NCBI GenBank assembly: GCA_015956445.1
Contig: WIUZ02000004.1
Location: 496,001 to 560,000, forward strand
Length of the DNA: 64,000 nt
Direction of reading: 5' to 3'
Source of the DNA: Thelephora terrestris
Taxonomy: Eukaryota > Basidiomycota > Agaricomycetes > Thelephorales > Thelephoraceae
Both the position numbers and the translations under genes were made by a program. A model generated the notes under the pieces. It did not search any database. It had not been told where the DNA came from and worked only from the letters and a program-made list of their open reading frames with translations. Numbering within the stretch: position 1 is the stretch's first letter; each line of letters opens with the position of its first letter. Below, in pieces: positions 35,480-47,151 of this stretch.

Positions 35480-36817
35480 GAGTTGGGTGTGTGCTGCGGG
35501 TTATTGAGTGCGGGGTTCTCTTTGTGTAGATAGATAAATTTCTGACTTCCTATCCGCGTCCAGATTTTACCGGGGAGGCTAAGAGGATATTGTAGACGCA
35601 ACACACGCTCAGCGAAGGGGAAGACGGAGAGGAAGGAGAAGATCAGTGGCCTGCGCTACAAACCAGCGATGTGGTCGACGGCGAGCACGTCACGGAATAT
35701 GATTTCACCTTGACGCCGAGCACAGCACTTTCTCGTATTCGTATTTTGCACCTATCCCCACATTTTCTTGAATTTGGGCTCAAAGTTCTGGGGGGGAGGG
35801 GGACAGAAATCGCCCTGTATTCGTGGCTCACAATCCTGGACGGAACGGAGGTGGGGTCGTACTCGTGTGCCTCACGCTCAGAATAAAGTGAGTTATAAGG
35901 ATCAGATTCAAATCCTGCGCAAGCTCGAGATTCCAGGATTGAACGGTATTTATGATTAAAGCTTCGCTCATGCGGTCTCGCGCGATGCGAGTGGGGCAAT
36001 TGAGAAACTCCCTTCTTCCGAACCTGAGGCTGAATTTCTGCCTGGACGACGCTTTCTTCGGTTTTGGCTTGGTCACACAAAAATCAAGGGCGAAAGGGTC
36101 CGCAGTGGTCATTGTAACTTTGAAGACTGGCGAGTGTGCCAGGCAGCAGAAATGTTTCATGATGAGAGGCTGAGCGTGAAGGCGTCAAAGGTTGTTGATC
36201 TCTTGTTCCTGGCGGGCGATGATGTTCAAAAGCCACTGCTCTTGGTCAGACTTCTGGGATCATTATCATCCCGGTTACCATCTGCGCAAACTCCGAAACG
36301 CCGACGCTGGCGTTGAGAAAGACTGATGGTCACTCCGGTTGCCGATGCCCGACTGATCCAACACACAACCCCGCTCCAGTCCCTCTGTGGCAGGAAACTG
36401 GGGAAGAGAGGAGACTCGTGAGTGGCCTCCTTTTTACTCCCTTGCCAGGCGAGATTGATGATACGGACTAGCTGAAACAACAATGTTGCTGGAAATCAGC
36501 GACACAGTCTGTGCGGAATGGTATCCGCTCGCATCGCCTCTCCATCATCAGGAGTGTTTGATTCACTTCCTCGTGTCCGACGAGCGCCCCCGCTTGCCAG
36601 ACGATATATATACCACCCATCAATCATCCTGCGCTCCTCAGGACCGTTTCGGTTTCTCCCCACCCACCACTTCGTTCTCGAAAGCTCAAGGGCCTGGTTG
36701 CCTTTTTTCCTTTTCTTCCTCCACTTTTTTTCTTACTTTTTTTACAATCGCCGGTCGATTGTGTTCACCTACTTCCCATTAACGTCCTTATTTTAACGAC
36801 CCACGAATCATTTCGTC
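35480..36817. other. 1.3 kb intergenic, possible small minus-strand gene
   Basis: Holds the promoter of the VHS-GAT gene and, on the right, that of the NRPS-like gene. On the minus strand at about 36191-36262 a short coding-like exon tail reads LLNIIARQEQEINNL before a stop, but its upstream exons are not resolved. Open frames on both strands at 35640-36160 show no known motif. Confidence 0.35.
36602..36790 (+). promoter_or_regulatory. TATA element and CT-rich leader of the NRPS-like gene
   Basis: A TATA-type sequence (ATATATATA) lies near 36604, about 210 bp before the start codon. It is followed by long pyrimidine runs (36655-36790). Strongly expressed basidiomycete genes often have this combination. 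Confidence 0.6.
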
Positions 36818-39800
36818 ATGACCAACAACACCGTCACCCCCACTGAGTGCCTCCTTCGAGTTGCCCGGACCCGCCCATTCGCTCCTGCCGTCCGTCATGG
36901 TTCCTATACCTGGTCTTACGCTGCCCTCTGGGCTCGTGTTCGAGAGCTTGCCAAGCATATCGAGAAACTTGATCAGTCACAAGGTCCAATCGGCCTTCAT
37001 ATGGGGTCAGTATTCTCACATTTCTGTCCCATCACACGTTTTGCTGATCTCGCGTTTTATAGACTTGAGATAGATTATGTTGCTGCTGCCCACGCTGTCT
37101 GGCTTACTGGTCGTACTACCGTCGTTCTCAGCCCCAAATGGTCTCAGGATATCATGGCCGCGATTTTGGAGCGGACCCAGGTCAACCTCGTCCTCTATGG
37201 GAACACAAAGCCTGGCCACATATCCGTTCAGACCGTCTGCACCACAGAGTTGATTGATCCTAAACCTCCCATCGTTTGCCCTCCTCCCGCTTCCTACGAG
37301 GCCGTCCAGAAGGTTCCAGTGATCTGCAGTATCACCCCCACATCTGGAAGCACCGGTGTTCCCAAGAGTATCGTTTACCCCATGAAGCGAGCTTTGTCCA
37401 CTCTCGATCAGGAATCTTCCACTCTTTTCAAGCCTAAGGATGGCCAATGGCTTCGTGGTGGAACAGTGAGTTTTCTCCTATCTTTTCTATTTTTTCCACC
37501 TAACCTTGCCCTTCAGACTTTCCTCCGCCCACTCTTCGAGATCCGTCGCTTCATGTTCAACCAAACCACTCTATACTTGGACGGAGCCCTCTCCGTCCCC
37601 GACCAATGCGCTTCCCTCTGCGCTGAGCTCGAGAACAAGGCAAATACCCAGCTTTTGCGAACCCACTTCACCCCCTCTGTCTTCCGTGCCTTCCTCGACT
37701 ACGTCAAGATGAAATTCGGCCCCGAACACTCCTTTGATCGTCTCTATTGGATGGTCATCGGAGGAGAGTCCCTCAGCGTTGAGGACCTCAAGCTGGCCAA
37801 GAAGATCTTCCCCAAGGCCACGCTCGCTTGCAATTACGCCTGCTCTGAGGTTGGCTTTGCTGGTGTCTGCCAGATGCTCGTCCGTCCCGAGGATCCGGTT
37901 CCCGAGTTTGTCAACTTCGATGCCACCCAGGGTTGTCAGGATCTCGTTATCCTCGACGACAACATGAACATCGTCCCCAAGTCCGCAGGCTCTTCCGGCA
38001 TCATTGGTATTATCACCGACTCCTCCGCTACTCATTACGTGGGCAACGCTGAGGCTTCCAAGCACATGTTTCGTCCCTGGGACGGTGACAATATTCTCCT
38101 ATATACCGACGACATCGGCAAGGTCACGGCTGATGGCCGCATCGTTATCAACGGTCGTCGCTCCAGGAATGTCAAGGTCAACGGTATCTTCATCGATATG
38201 GACGAGTTGGAACGTGCTATGAACAACTCCTTTGCTGGCTCTGTCGTCGCTTACAAACTCATTCAGTCCAAACAGAGGATCGTCCTCTTCTGGACTGGTG
38301 AGTCGACCGAGATCAAGGTCTTCAAGACCGCTCGTGAGGCCCTGAAGAACAAGTTGGGTGAGAACATTTCCATGGCCATCTCCTCCACCCGCTACATCGA
38401 AGAGATGCCATACAACGCCTCCTACAAGATCGACATCGCCCAGCTTCAGAAGATCGCAGACAGTGATATCCCTACCCCAATCGAGGTTGTTGAGGCTCCT
38501 GCCCCTGCCCCTGCCCCCGTCGAGACCTCCGTCTCCCGTGCCGACGAAATTGCTGCCGAGATCGCCAAGGAAGTTGCCCGTCTCGCCAAGGCTGCCTCCG
38601 CTCCCACCGATGTCCCCCTCATGTTGGCTGGACTCAACTCGATCACCGCTATCCAGCTCTACTTCTGGCTTCAGGAGAAGTTCGATTATGAGGAAGACAT
38701 GAGCAGGCTCTTCGAAGAAGAGGTTACTGCTGCCGTCGTTGCTCGCGAGATCGTCGGCGAGGAACTTGTGGATGCTGTTCAGGGTATGGAAATCCCCACC
38801 AAATCTTCCGTCAACCGCCGCGTAGAGATCGCCATGGACATCGCCCACGAAGTCGCTCGCCTCGCCAAGACCACCTCCCCCGTCCCCACCGATGTTCCTC
38901 TCATGCTTGCCGGTCTCAACTCGATCACTGTCGTCCAGCTCCACTTCTGGCTTCAGTCTTCCTTCGATTACGACGAGGACATGAGCAAGCTCTTCGAAGA
39001 GGATTGCACCGCCGAGTTATTGGCTGCCCTTATTGTCGAAGATTCGACCGTCACTCCCTCTGAGGCCGACTCCGATGCCACCAAGATCGAGGAAATCTCT
39101 GAGGTTGCTGTCATTGCTGAGGCCATCGCCAAGGAGGCTGGGAAACTCGCCAGGGTTACCAAGGCCATCCCGACAGACGTGCCTCTGATGTTGGCAGGCT
39201 TGAACTCCATTACCGTCATCCAGCTACACTTCTGGTTGCAATCCGAGTACGACTACGAAGAGGAAATGAGCAGGCTCTTTGAAGAGGACGTCACCGCTGA
39301 GGTTGTTGCTCGTGACATCTGTGGCGTTACTGACAAGGCCAACGCCGCCCATGTACCCCCTCCTGTCCCTGTTGCTGCTGCCCCCGTCGAGCCCGAGACC
39401 GTTAAGGAGAATCCCGCCCCTGCTAAGGCTCGCACTACGCGTCGCCCGACCCCATTGAACTTGGCATCTTCGAACTTCACAACGACCAATCCGATCCCTG
39501 CCGCCATGAAGACTGGCGGTCTCAGGACCGGTGGCTTCAAGGTAACTGGTCTTCCGACTGGGTGAGTTTTTCCGCGTACTCCACCGGTAGTGTTCCCCAA
39601 TATTTATATTAACCTTGGTTTTTGTAGTATGGTCAACGGTTTCCTCGCTCTCACGATTTTGAGTCCTCACAGCGCCAACTCGATGACTTTCCAAGGCAAC
39701 GGCACCCCCGCCCTGAGCATCACCCATGCTTCGTTGGACATGTTGGCCGATTCGCACACGCCTTTCGCTCCCGTCTCCGCCTGGGCCTCCGAACCGTTTA

Positions 39801-39823
39801 CGCCCAAGGTGCTTTGCGTATGA
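36818..39823 (+). CDS. NRPS-like enzyme: adenylation domain plus three tandem carrier domains
   Basis: Four exons (36818-37005, 37063-37465, 37517-39561, 39628-39823) give 943 residues. The first two introns are 57 and 51 nt, multiples of three, so the frame also reads through them. The adenylation domain fills residues 1-545: A3 core TPTSGSTGVPKS, A5 NYACSEVG, A7/A8 YTDDIGKVTADGRIVINGRR and NVKVNG, A10 YNASYKIDI with the catalytic-type Lys. Three carrier domains follow, each with PLMLAGLNSIT; the phosphopantetheine-site Ser are residues 572, 666 and 761. There is no condensation, reductase or thioesterase domain. A Thr/Gly-rich tail of about 100 residues ends the protein. Codons are strongly C-ending, unlike neighbours, which suggests high expression. 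Substrate unknown. Confidence 0.88.
38524..39330 (+). repeat. three tandem carrier-domain repeats
   Basis: Three copies of about 80-residue carrier domains, spaced 94-95 residues between active Ser. Each reads roughly IAxEVxRLAK, PTDVPLMLAGLNSI, QLxFWLQ, FDYxEDMSxLFEE. The high likeness implies recent duplication or homogenisation. Confidence 0.85.
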
Positions 39824-40628
39824 AGATGAAACGAAGGAAGGATGTGAGCGCGTGCTGGACAAATCAGAGAGGAAAAGACGTTTTCTTTCGTTACGACCAT
39901 TCGTTTGATTTATTTTATTCTACGTTCAGACCCTGCACCGACGTGCCCTTGAGCTTTTCTGAGATCGAAACTTGTATCTTACTCCAACTTAGGTACACCT
40001 TATGGCCCCTTAACAAACCTTGCGACGATTTCTCTTCGAACAGGATGCAGGCTGGATATTTCCCGCAGCGCCCGAGGATCAGACCGCTGACCGACCACGA
40101 CGCCCGCCTTTGATGTCGTTTCAGCGGGGAAGTGAAGTGCGGCACAAGTTACAGGCAGTGTCGGACAACTGACACCGCAGCCGTTGAGATCCGAGACGCA
40201 GCCCTGTGAAACCCCGACCAGTTTTTGCTTGCGGCCGCCGTGCAGCCTGTGTCACTGGTGTCCAGCACATGCGGCTCGGAGTCATGATGCCGTCCGAGTT
40301 TCCCGAAAGCCATAACGACCCCGAGGCCGATAGTTCCGAGATGTTGACTGTGGCTGCAGCGCATCACCGTCACCAGGCACTAGGTAGGAGGCACTGGTTT
40401 GCCGATACCAGTTCGACGAAGTTCGTCGGTTTAGTTCACGGTCGTAACTCTCTACTAGAGTCCTTTCGATCAATTTTGGTGTGGTCGTCTACACGGCGTC
40501 CCCCAATGCCAAGGGTCAACTGCAGGAGGAAATATGTACCAAACATCACAACGAGATAATACAGTAAACATTAGGTGATTAAATATAAGCCAAGAGATAC
40601 AGGGACGAGGGGAGGGTGAGGCTCTGTC
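39824..40628. other. intergenic between NRPS-like gene and uba2 (convergent)
   Basis: Both genes end here. No further gene recognised; the open frames are not supported by motifs or splice continuity. Confidence 0.5.
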
Positions 40629-43186
40629 TCAATCGACAAGGATGATTTCCGCATCACCGTCCTCAGGTCCATCGAGGATTATCAGCCCATCCTCTTCCAA
40701 CTGACGTTTGCTTCTTGGGGTAGAGAGGTCGGGTCCGTCCCCGTTCGGACTGGTTTTTAACCGCTTGGCGGGCTGTTCCTCCATGATGCTATCATCATCT
40801 GGTGCTCGGCGTTTCGTCGCCTTCGTGGGCGAGGAAAGTGGCGTCATCGGAAGTTTCATTTTGACTTTCTTCTGCGGCTGCGGAAGCGGATGTGGGAGTA
40901 CGAAAGGCGGTGAATCTTCCGGATGGTTTGGCCTGTTACGATGAATAGGGAGTGAAGTATCGACAAACGGTGTTGATTAGCTGATTTGATGCGTTGGGAG
41001 CGAGGGGAAATGAGGAAGGACCTACGGGAGAACGCCAATGCCGATCGATATCGTCTCCAGCTCACCGTCCTCGTCAACAATGTTGAGGAACTTGCCTCGC
41101 GTGACATTCAGATCTTCCAACGTCCGTTCAAGGTTGTCGTCCCAATCTGGATCAGCGAGGATCCGCTTCTCCTCATAAACACTGACCTCCCTCTCATCTT
41201 CACCAAGGATTCCCTGAACGACGTCACCTAACGTTGTTCTGCTCGGATCACATAGCACTTCCGTGAAAGTGTCACGACAAACTGCACACGAAGGGTTGGG
41301 GGGAGGTAGTGTGGCGGAGCTGAGAGGGTTAGTCCGCTTGTATTGGATCATGACCGTCTTCATCGTCCCGTGGGCCTTCCGAAGCAGCTGGAGGGCCTGA
41401 AGGACGATGAGACCGGAAACGATCGCATTGGTGGTAGCAATTGCAGGGATGATGTTTCCGGCCATTTCTAACACCATCATCAGGGGTGTGATCGATTGGA
41501 TTTTGATCTCAAGCAGCTCTTACCCTTCACCTCCCAACGGGTTTTTCCATCGATGTTGTATGCAGCAGATCGGAGGTTGGAAGCAGCGGTCACAAAATCT
41601 AAGGTATCATCATCATCTTTGTCGAATGAAATGGTTTCTTCCCCCGCTTGCAAACGAGCTGCAAGACGCCTTGTACTGTGGGATGGTCAGCATCTAATCT
41701 CGCACGTCTTTGGTTCACAAGCCCGTACCTTGCAATAAATAACTCTAAATTTTCTTCTAAAGTCAAAGTTTTCTGGTCCTTGAGTCCTACGGCGGCGGCG
41801 CTCGCCGGTGTATCATGTCCATTCTGGTTGTTTACCGGGGTGGCCGTGCCATTCGGTGTGACCTTATTGGTGGGCTTTTCACGGAGAATGAAAGTCCCGT
41901 CTTTGATACCTTCAAACGATAGCGGCACTGGGGGGGCTCGCGTTTTCCACATGTCTGACATAGAAAGGAGATTCAATACGTCCGAGTGGAATACCTGGCA
42001 ATGGCCCATAAGCACGGGGCCAACTATCTTTGAGTAACCACGAACCTTTTCGAATGCGAGCTTCGCAGCCTCCTCGTCGTTGCTCGGCGATCTGAGGGCG
42101 GTACGCACACGCTTGAATGCCTGCGCCTCCTTACGTAGAGTAGCGATTTCCTGGGCTATCGAAGGGCGATGGGCAATGGAAATACGAGTAACTCATCAAC
42201 GACTGACCATTCTCGCCTTGGTGCAAAGCATCATTTAATTCAACTTCTCCCGAGGCGTCCTCATCTTCACCAAATAACTGTCTGTTCGAAATCAGTGAGC
42301 TGAGCAGACTGATCGGCGCTTAACCCTACGATAAGAGATAGCTTTTGGCCCAAACAATGCAATGAATTGGTTGTGAAGGCGTCGAGCGAATAGTACAGAC
42401 TGGGAAAGTCTTGGGAGTCTGCTTGGTAACACAATCGAAACACTCCGTCCGGTCCTGTGGTCGTTATCAACAGGCGCCACAGGTGAGGGTCAGGAAACAC
42501 AAACCTTGAGAATCGGTTGGACCTGACCAAGGTATCCTGCCGTACCAGACTCGACTAATGGAACATTAGCAGCCATACACATCTTGTTCACGTGCCTCCG
42601 TGCGTCTACACGTAAGGCGGTTATTAGGGAGGAATGGGATGTGCTCACGACAACACGTACCGAGATTGTCCAGAGCATTAAGAACGATGTCAAATGTCCT
42701 AAACCATGACACGTCGAACTGAGGGTCTTTGATGTTGGCGTGGATTGGGTCAATTCTGACGTGGGGATTGAATGCAGATGCAGTGTTCGCCGCAACCTTT
42801 CAGTATCGAGATCCTTGAGCGTTGTGTGACCCATAGCTATCAAATGAGCCATACCATGGCTTTACTTTGCTTTACATCCTTCTTGCGAAAGAGGAATTGG
42901 CGGTTGAGGTTCGACAGGTCGATAGTGTCAAGGTCCAAAAGGGTGATATCCCCGAACCCAGTCATTACCACGTTCTTTACTAGTAAACCAGTCAGTCACA
43001 TCGACATTCATAGGAGCGACGAACACCATCCGCGGGGATATCGTTGCGGTGATGATCATGTGAAAGGGGATACTTACATAGTTCACAACCAATCCCGCCA
43101 GCCCCGACGAGCAGAACGCGCGTGTTGGAGAGCCTCGAGTAGAGCTCCGGGCCAAGTATCGCCGCAGCGTGAGTTCCACGAGCCAT
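40629..43186 (-). CDS. uba2: SUMO-activating enzyme subunit Uba2
   Basis: Eleven exons give 647 residues: 43186-43078, 42979-42855, 42796-42661, 42605-42505, 42454-42330, 42281-42208, 42155-42046, 41994-41729, 41675-41524, 41467-41026, 40932-40629. ATP site: [13 protein letters not shown] and [16 protein letters not shown]. Zinc Cys pairs are CFDC and CAVC. The catalytic Cys is Cys177 in [10 protein letters not shown], followed by [19 protein letters not shown]. Uba2 pairs with Aos1 to activate SUMO by a thioester on this Cys. The ubiquitin-fold and a Lys/Arg-rich C-terminal tail with probable nuclear signals ([17 protein letters not shown]) complete the protein. All phases agree. Confidence 0.95.
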
Positions 43187-43408
43187 TGTACAGTGAAGTG
43201 GGCGAAGGCAGGCTGGGAAATGGACCCAAGGTTGGCAAAGTGATGATCGAGGCACTGGCCACAGCCCGATGGCGTGACAGTGACACAGGGACAACGCGTG
43301 CGTCACAACGTGACACGGGAACATGACGGGTTGTCGGAAAGTGATCCCCGAAATTCCGACGCAAGTCCCTATTTGAAGGCGTCGGTGAAGGCAGGATGAG
43401 CGTGAATC
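43187..43408. promoter_or_regulatory. divergent promoter, uba2 / SAM methyltransferase
   Basis: A 222-bp gap separates the two outward-facing start codons. It contains repeated GTGACA/CGTGACAC-like words (43270-43325), including several TGAC half-sites, which could be regulator sites. This is inference from sequence alone. Confidence 0.4.
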
Positions 43409-44576
43409 ATGGCAACATTCGCGAAAGCAACCTTTGACTCTACACGATACGCGCTGTTTAGGCCAACGTACCCCCGTCAGCTATTCGATGCAGCGTTTAG
43501 ATATCACGATCGTACTCGAGGTGCGAGGTGGGACCTCGCGGTGGACCTAGGATGCGGAACTGGTTTGTTTTTTTAATATTACCTGTGTCCAAAAGGCTGA
43601 CTTTTTACCAGGGCAAGCAACCGTTGAGTTGACACCCTTCAAGCGGGTTATTGGCATCGACCCAAGCGAGAAAATGGTCGAGCAAGCCAGGCTTGCAGTT
43701 CCCCAGAACAGCGCAAATCGGATTGAATTCGCCCAAGGGTCTGCAGAGGACCTCTCGATGCTCCCAGACTCTAGCGTGGATCTGGTTATAGCTGGTTCGT
43801 TTTCCACGATCAACAAGTGACAAATGAGTTCATATTGCCGGGTATATAGCACAGTCCTCCCACTGGTTCAACTGGGATAAGGTGTGGCCAGAAATCGCTC
43901 GGGTTTTGAAGCCCAGCGGCACTGCTTCCATCTGGGTCAGTAGCTTCGCACACCCTTACAACCTTTACTCACACCCGTTCAGGGATATGGTGAAATCATA
44001 ATTCCGAAGTACCCTTACCTCGAGCCGTTGATATCAGATTATCATGGAGGGCCTGACCAACTTGGTACGGGCGCTGTGTCATACACTCTGCTTCACTCAA
44101 TCTGTTCACTAGGTCCACATTGGGAGCAGCCTGGTCGCTCGATCGTAGAGGGCCTCCTGCGGGACGTGCCTGCAGCAACTGAGGTTTGTCCAAGCGCATT
44201 CTCCGAATTCCAGCAAACGTTCTTCTCATGTACGTCCTTACAACACCCTATCACAACTAACCTCATCTGCCGTTTGAAAGCACCGCATATAACCGATGTC
44301 CCTTCGCCGCTCCCCACCATACTGAAGAAAACAATGACATGGTCTGATTTGTTGGCGTATCTGAGGACTTCCAGCGCTTTGCGAAATTTCCACGACAAGC
44401 ACCCAGAGGATTTGGCGCGCTCGGATGGAAATATCTCCGAAAGACTGCTGTTACGACTCATTAGGAATGTCGAGGAGCGGGAAGGCTGCGAAATCACGCC
44501 AGAGAAAGTCCAAGTCCAAGTCGAATGGCCATTGGGCTTACTCCAAGCGAGAAAAAAAACCTATCAACAACTTTAA
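43409..44576 (+). CDS. class I SAM-dependent methyltransferase (Tmt1/Crg1-like)
   Basis: Six exons (43409-43562, 43612-43794, 43850-43935, 43983-44064, 44113-44229, 44281-44576) give 305 residues, the usual size. SAM motif I is DLGCGTGQATVEL (residues 46-58), the acidic loop VIGIDPSEKMVEQA follows, then FAQGSAEDL, VDLVIAAQSSHWF and VLKPSGTASIWGYG. This order matches trans-aconitate-methyltransferase-like proteins (yeast Tmt1, Candida Crg1), which methylate small carboxylic acids or lipids. The C-terminal half (TWSDLLAYLRTSSA) is the usual cap. Substrate cannot be read from sequence. Confidence 0.88.
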
Positions 44577-44796
44577 TACATTTGAGTACCGTACGTTTGA
44601 ATATCACCTTCGCGTTCACTTTCTCGCGACCTCATTGTTTGAGCTTCAGGTGGCTCGTTATTACAGGTGAGACCGCGGAAGCAAATCTTGAGCCTGAGGG
44701 CTTAAATGGTTCCGGGGATTGCCAAATCATGTTGATCGAATGATCTGGCGCTCCAACTGAAGAACTAAAGCATCATGTCACTTGGCAAGATCGTCA

Positions 44797-46420
44797 ATGA
44801 CAGCCGGGCGCACGAAGGCGATGTTCCCCAGAAGATACTCGAGATGGGTCCTGGTGTTCTTTCTGGTTGCCAGCTTCTGGCTAGTGAAGAAGCTGGTGGA
44901 CATCTACAACTCGCTCCCTCCGCTATACTCTCAGTATCACTGGCAGGAAATGGCTCTGCCACAGCACAGCGAGAATCTGCCATATCCAGACGACGACTCG
45001 AGGAAGTTCCTCTGGATGTCCGATCACGTACGGGGCTACGGTAAGTAGTTTCAGCCACGAGAGACCTTTTGTATGATTGTCATCCGTGCTTGCCCGCGCG
45101 CAGGTGCAGGCTGGGGAAACGTCTTACAGGAGCATTTCATGGATGGATACCTCGCATACGTCTCGAAGCGATCGTGAGCCACTTCTTACTACGCTGGGAC
45201 ACCCTCATCAATCCTGGTCGTTGTGCAGACTTGTATTCAACAATTACACGTGGCACACTGGCCTGCTACCGTATTCCCACTGGAAGACCAACATCATTCC
45301 ATCACGGATTCCATTATCCACCATAATATCCGGTACGTCTTGCGCCGATGAATCGAGCTTTGGCTGATTACACCTGAGGCCAGGCCCTCTAGCAGGGGGT
45401 CCTTTTCCACCGGGGAGCGACGCCCCTCGCGCAGTGATGAAAGACTATTTTGACACGATCTGCCCAGAGACCCTCGTACTCGACCACGAAGCGCTTTCGT
45501 CCCGCCTACCGTCAAATTACACCGCAGGGATGCTGGTAGACACGTGGGTCGAGCTGTTGGACTCGACGCCGGAACGTTGCGTGGAGATCAAGAAAGTGGT
45601 GTTCGACATCGACCTGTAAACACTCCTGTTACTCTGCGTGTGCCATCAAACGCTCATAAACCAGTTTACAGGGTTATGGGCTCGGAACGCCTGCTAGATG
45701 TGATGCCGGGCTTTTTCGAGTCCCCGATAGTTAAAGAGTTCCGCTGGTCCCCCCTCATCGAAGACATCCTCCATCAAAACCTGGTACAATTCGCTCCCGA
45801 TAATCTCCCACATCCTTCGGGTAATGATCCGTACCCCATCATCGAGGGCCTCCTCGTCATGCACATCCGCCGCGGCGACTTTGAACGACATTGCAAGGGT
45901 CTTGCAGAACGGAACATGTCTTTCACAGCATTCAATCAAATAGAGGGAATCATCGACAGGTTCACGGTTCCCCCACGCGGTCTAAAGGGTCACCTCACGA
46001 ACGAGGGGATGAGGGCATACCAAAGAGCATGTTACCCAACTATGCATGACATTGTCCGGCGAGTGGGGGAGATAGCTTCTGAGAGCGAGGGGAAGCTAAA
46101 GAACATCTACATTATGACAAATGGGAAGCGAGAGTGGATACACCGGCTGCAAGAAGCCCTCGTAGCGGCAGGTCACTGGGATAGTATCGCGAGTAGTAGG
46201 GATTTAGAGTTGAACGATGAGCAACGGTATGTTGCGCAAGCGGGAGACATGTTGATTGGGCAAAGGGCAGACGTGTTCATTGGGAATGGGGTAAGGCGAT
46301 TCACAAAGAATGTTGTTCGTCATCTAACTTGGCTTGCAGTTCTCCAGCCTTTCAGCGAATGTGGCGATGCTCAGGATGGCCAAGAACCTGGGAGGCGAAA
46401 GGACAAGGTACTGGCTTTAG
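44797..46420 (+). CDS. type II membrane protein, O-fucosyltransferase-like
   Basis: Six exons (44797-45040, 45104-45173, 45229-45332, 45384-45615, 45672-46290, 46340-46420) give 449 residues. A basic start (MTAGRTKAMFPRRYSRW) precedes one membrane anchor (VLVFFLVASFWLV). Blocks typical of GT-B fucosyltransferase-like proteins follow: GAGWGNVLQEHFMDGY near the start of the lumenal part, LVMHIRRGDFERHC (the GDP-fucose Arg motif), IYIMTNGKREW and GFSSLSANVAMLRMA near the end. POFUT-type enzymes add fucose to Ser/Thr in ER/Golgi. Activity is inferred. Met at 44821 is an alternative start. The gene ends 33 bp before the convergent elongin C stop. Confidence 0.8.
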
Positions 46421-46453
46421 CGATTAGCAGCTGGTCATGACGATTTAAGATCT

Positions 46454-47065
46454 TCACGACGTAAAAGTCACACTGGGCGACACGTCAGCTTTCTTGTGTT
46501 TCGAAATGCCAGAAGATGATTCACCTTCATAGTAATCCGCCGCCATAAGCCTAGTAGAGATGCAGTTATCTGACACCGTCAGCACATGAAAAGTGACTTA
46601 CAACTCCAGAGCGATCTCGGGTGCGATTCTTTCAGTGAAGTCGGGAACGTCTGTCGCTCCCTTCTTATCGTAGATCGATTTGTGGGCAAGGAATTCAACA
46701 AGTTTGTCGACGACAGCGCCCCTGGTAGTCGCGTGGGTAATAATTATGGTCGTGTGAGCAATGTGCTGACCTTTCCGTCATGTCTATTAGCTTGGTCTGA
46801 GATTCCCCGAGGCCGCCTTATTATGGATTTAGAGCTAGGGGCGGGTACAATCGTCCGAGCGGCACCTACTAGTTAACGAGTTCTTCAAGGTACCACTGAC
46901 GATCGCCACCTTTCCTTTGACGAGGAAAGTGAAACCGTCCGGGCTGGTCATACATATCCATTCCTCAGCCAACTCAGCCGCCTTGTCCTGTGAATCTTTG
47001 ATATGAGAAAATTAGAAGATAATCGGAGGGAAAATACTCGCTGGCATTTCAACATCCTGGTCCAT
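46454..47065 (-). CDS. elc1: elongin C
   Basis: Five exons (47065-47038, 46995-46870, 46816-46771, 46721-46602, 46550-46454) give 138 residues. Splicing reveals the Skp1/BTB fold of elongin C: CMTSPDGFTFLVKGKVAIVSG, SRG-type ERGAVVDKLVEFLAHKS, then VPDFTERIAPEIALELLMAADYY. Elongin C links SOCS/VHL-type receptors or elongin A to cullin ligases and has a role with RNA polymerase II. The family normally ends at about ADYYE, so the last 25 residues (rich in Ser/Lys) are an extension, or a final intron was missed at 46517. Confidence 0.87.
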
Positions 47066-47151
47066 TTCAAGTGATCTCAGGGCTTTCGATCACAGTTGCA
47101 CCTCCCTTTGTTACCGACCTCCACCGACCTCTCCCATCTCACGATTTTATC
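47066..47151. promoter_or_regulatory. 86-bp divergent promoter, elongin C / ubc13
   Basis: Start codons face away with only 86 bp between them, so both genes must share promoter elements. The segment includes a CT-rich stretch near the ubc13 side. Confidence 0.6.

Noticed and set aside
35643-36160. frames on both strands between the VHS-GAT and NRPS-like genes
   Set aside because: No motif or consistent exon joining; kept only as a gap note.
36834-39600. long antisense frames opposite the NRPS-like gene
   Set aside because: They are mirror frames caused by strong codon bias of the sense gene.
40206-40559. plus-strand frame downstream of the NRPS-like gene
   Set aside because: No conserved block and no good start context; probably 3' flanking DNA.
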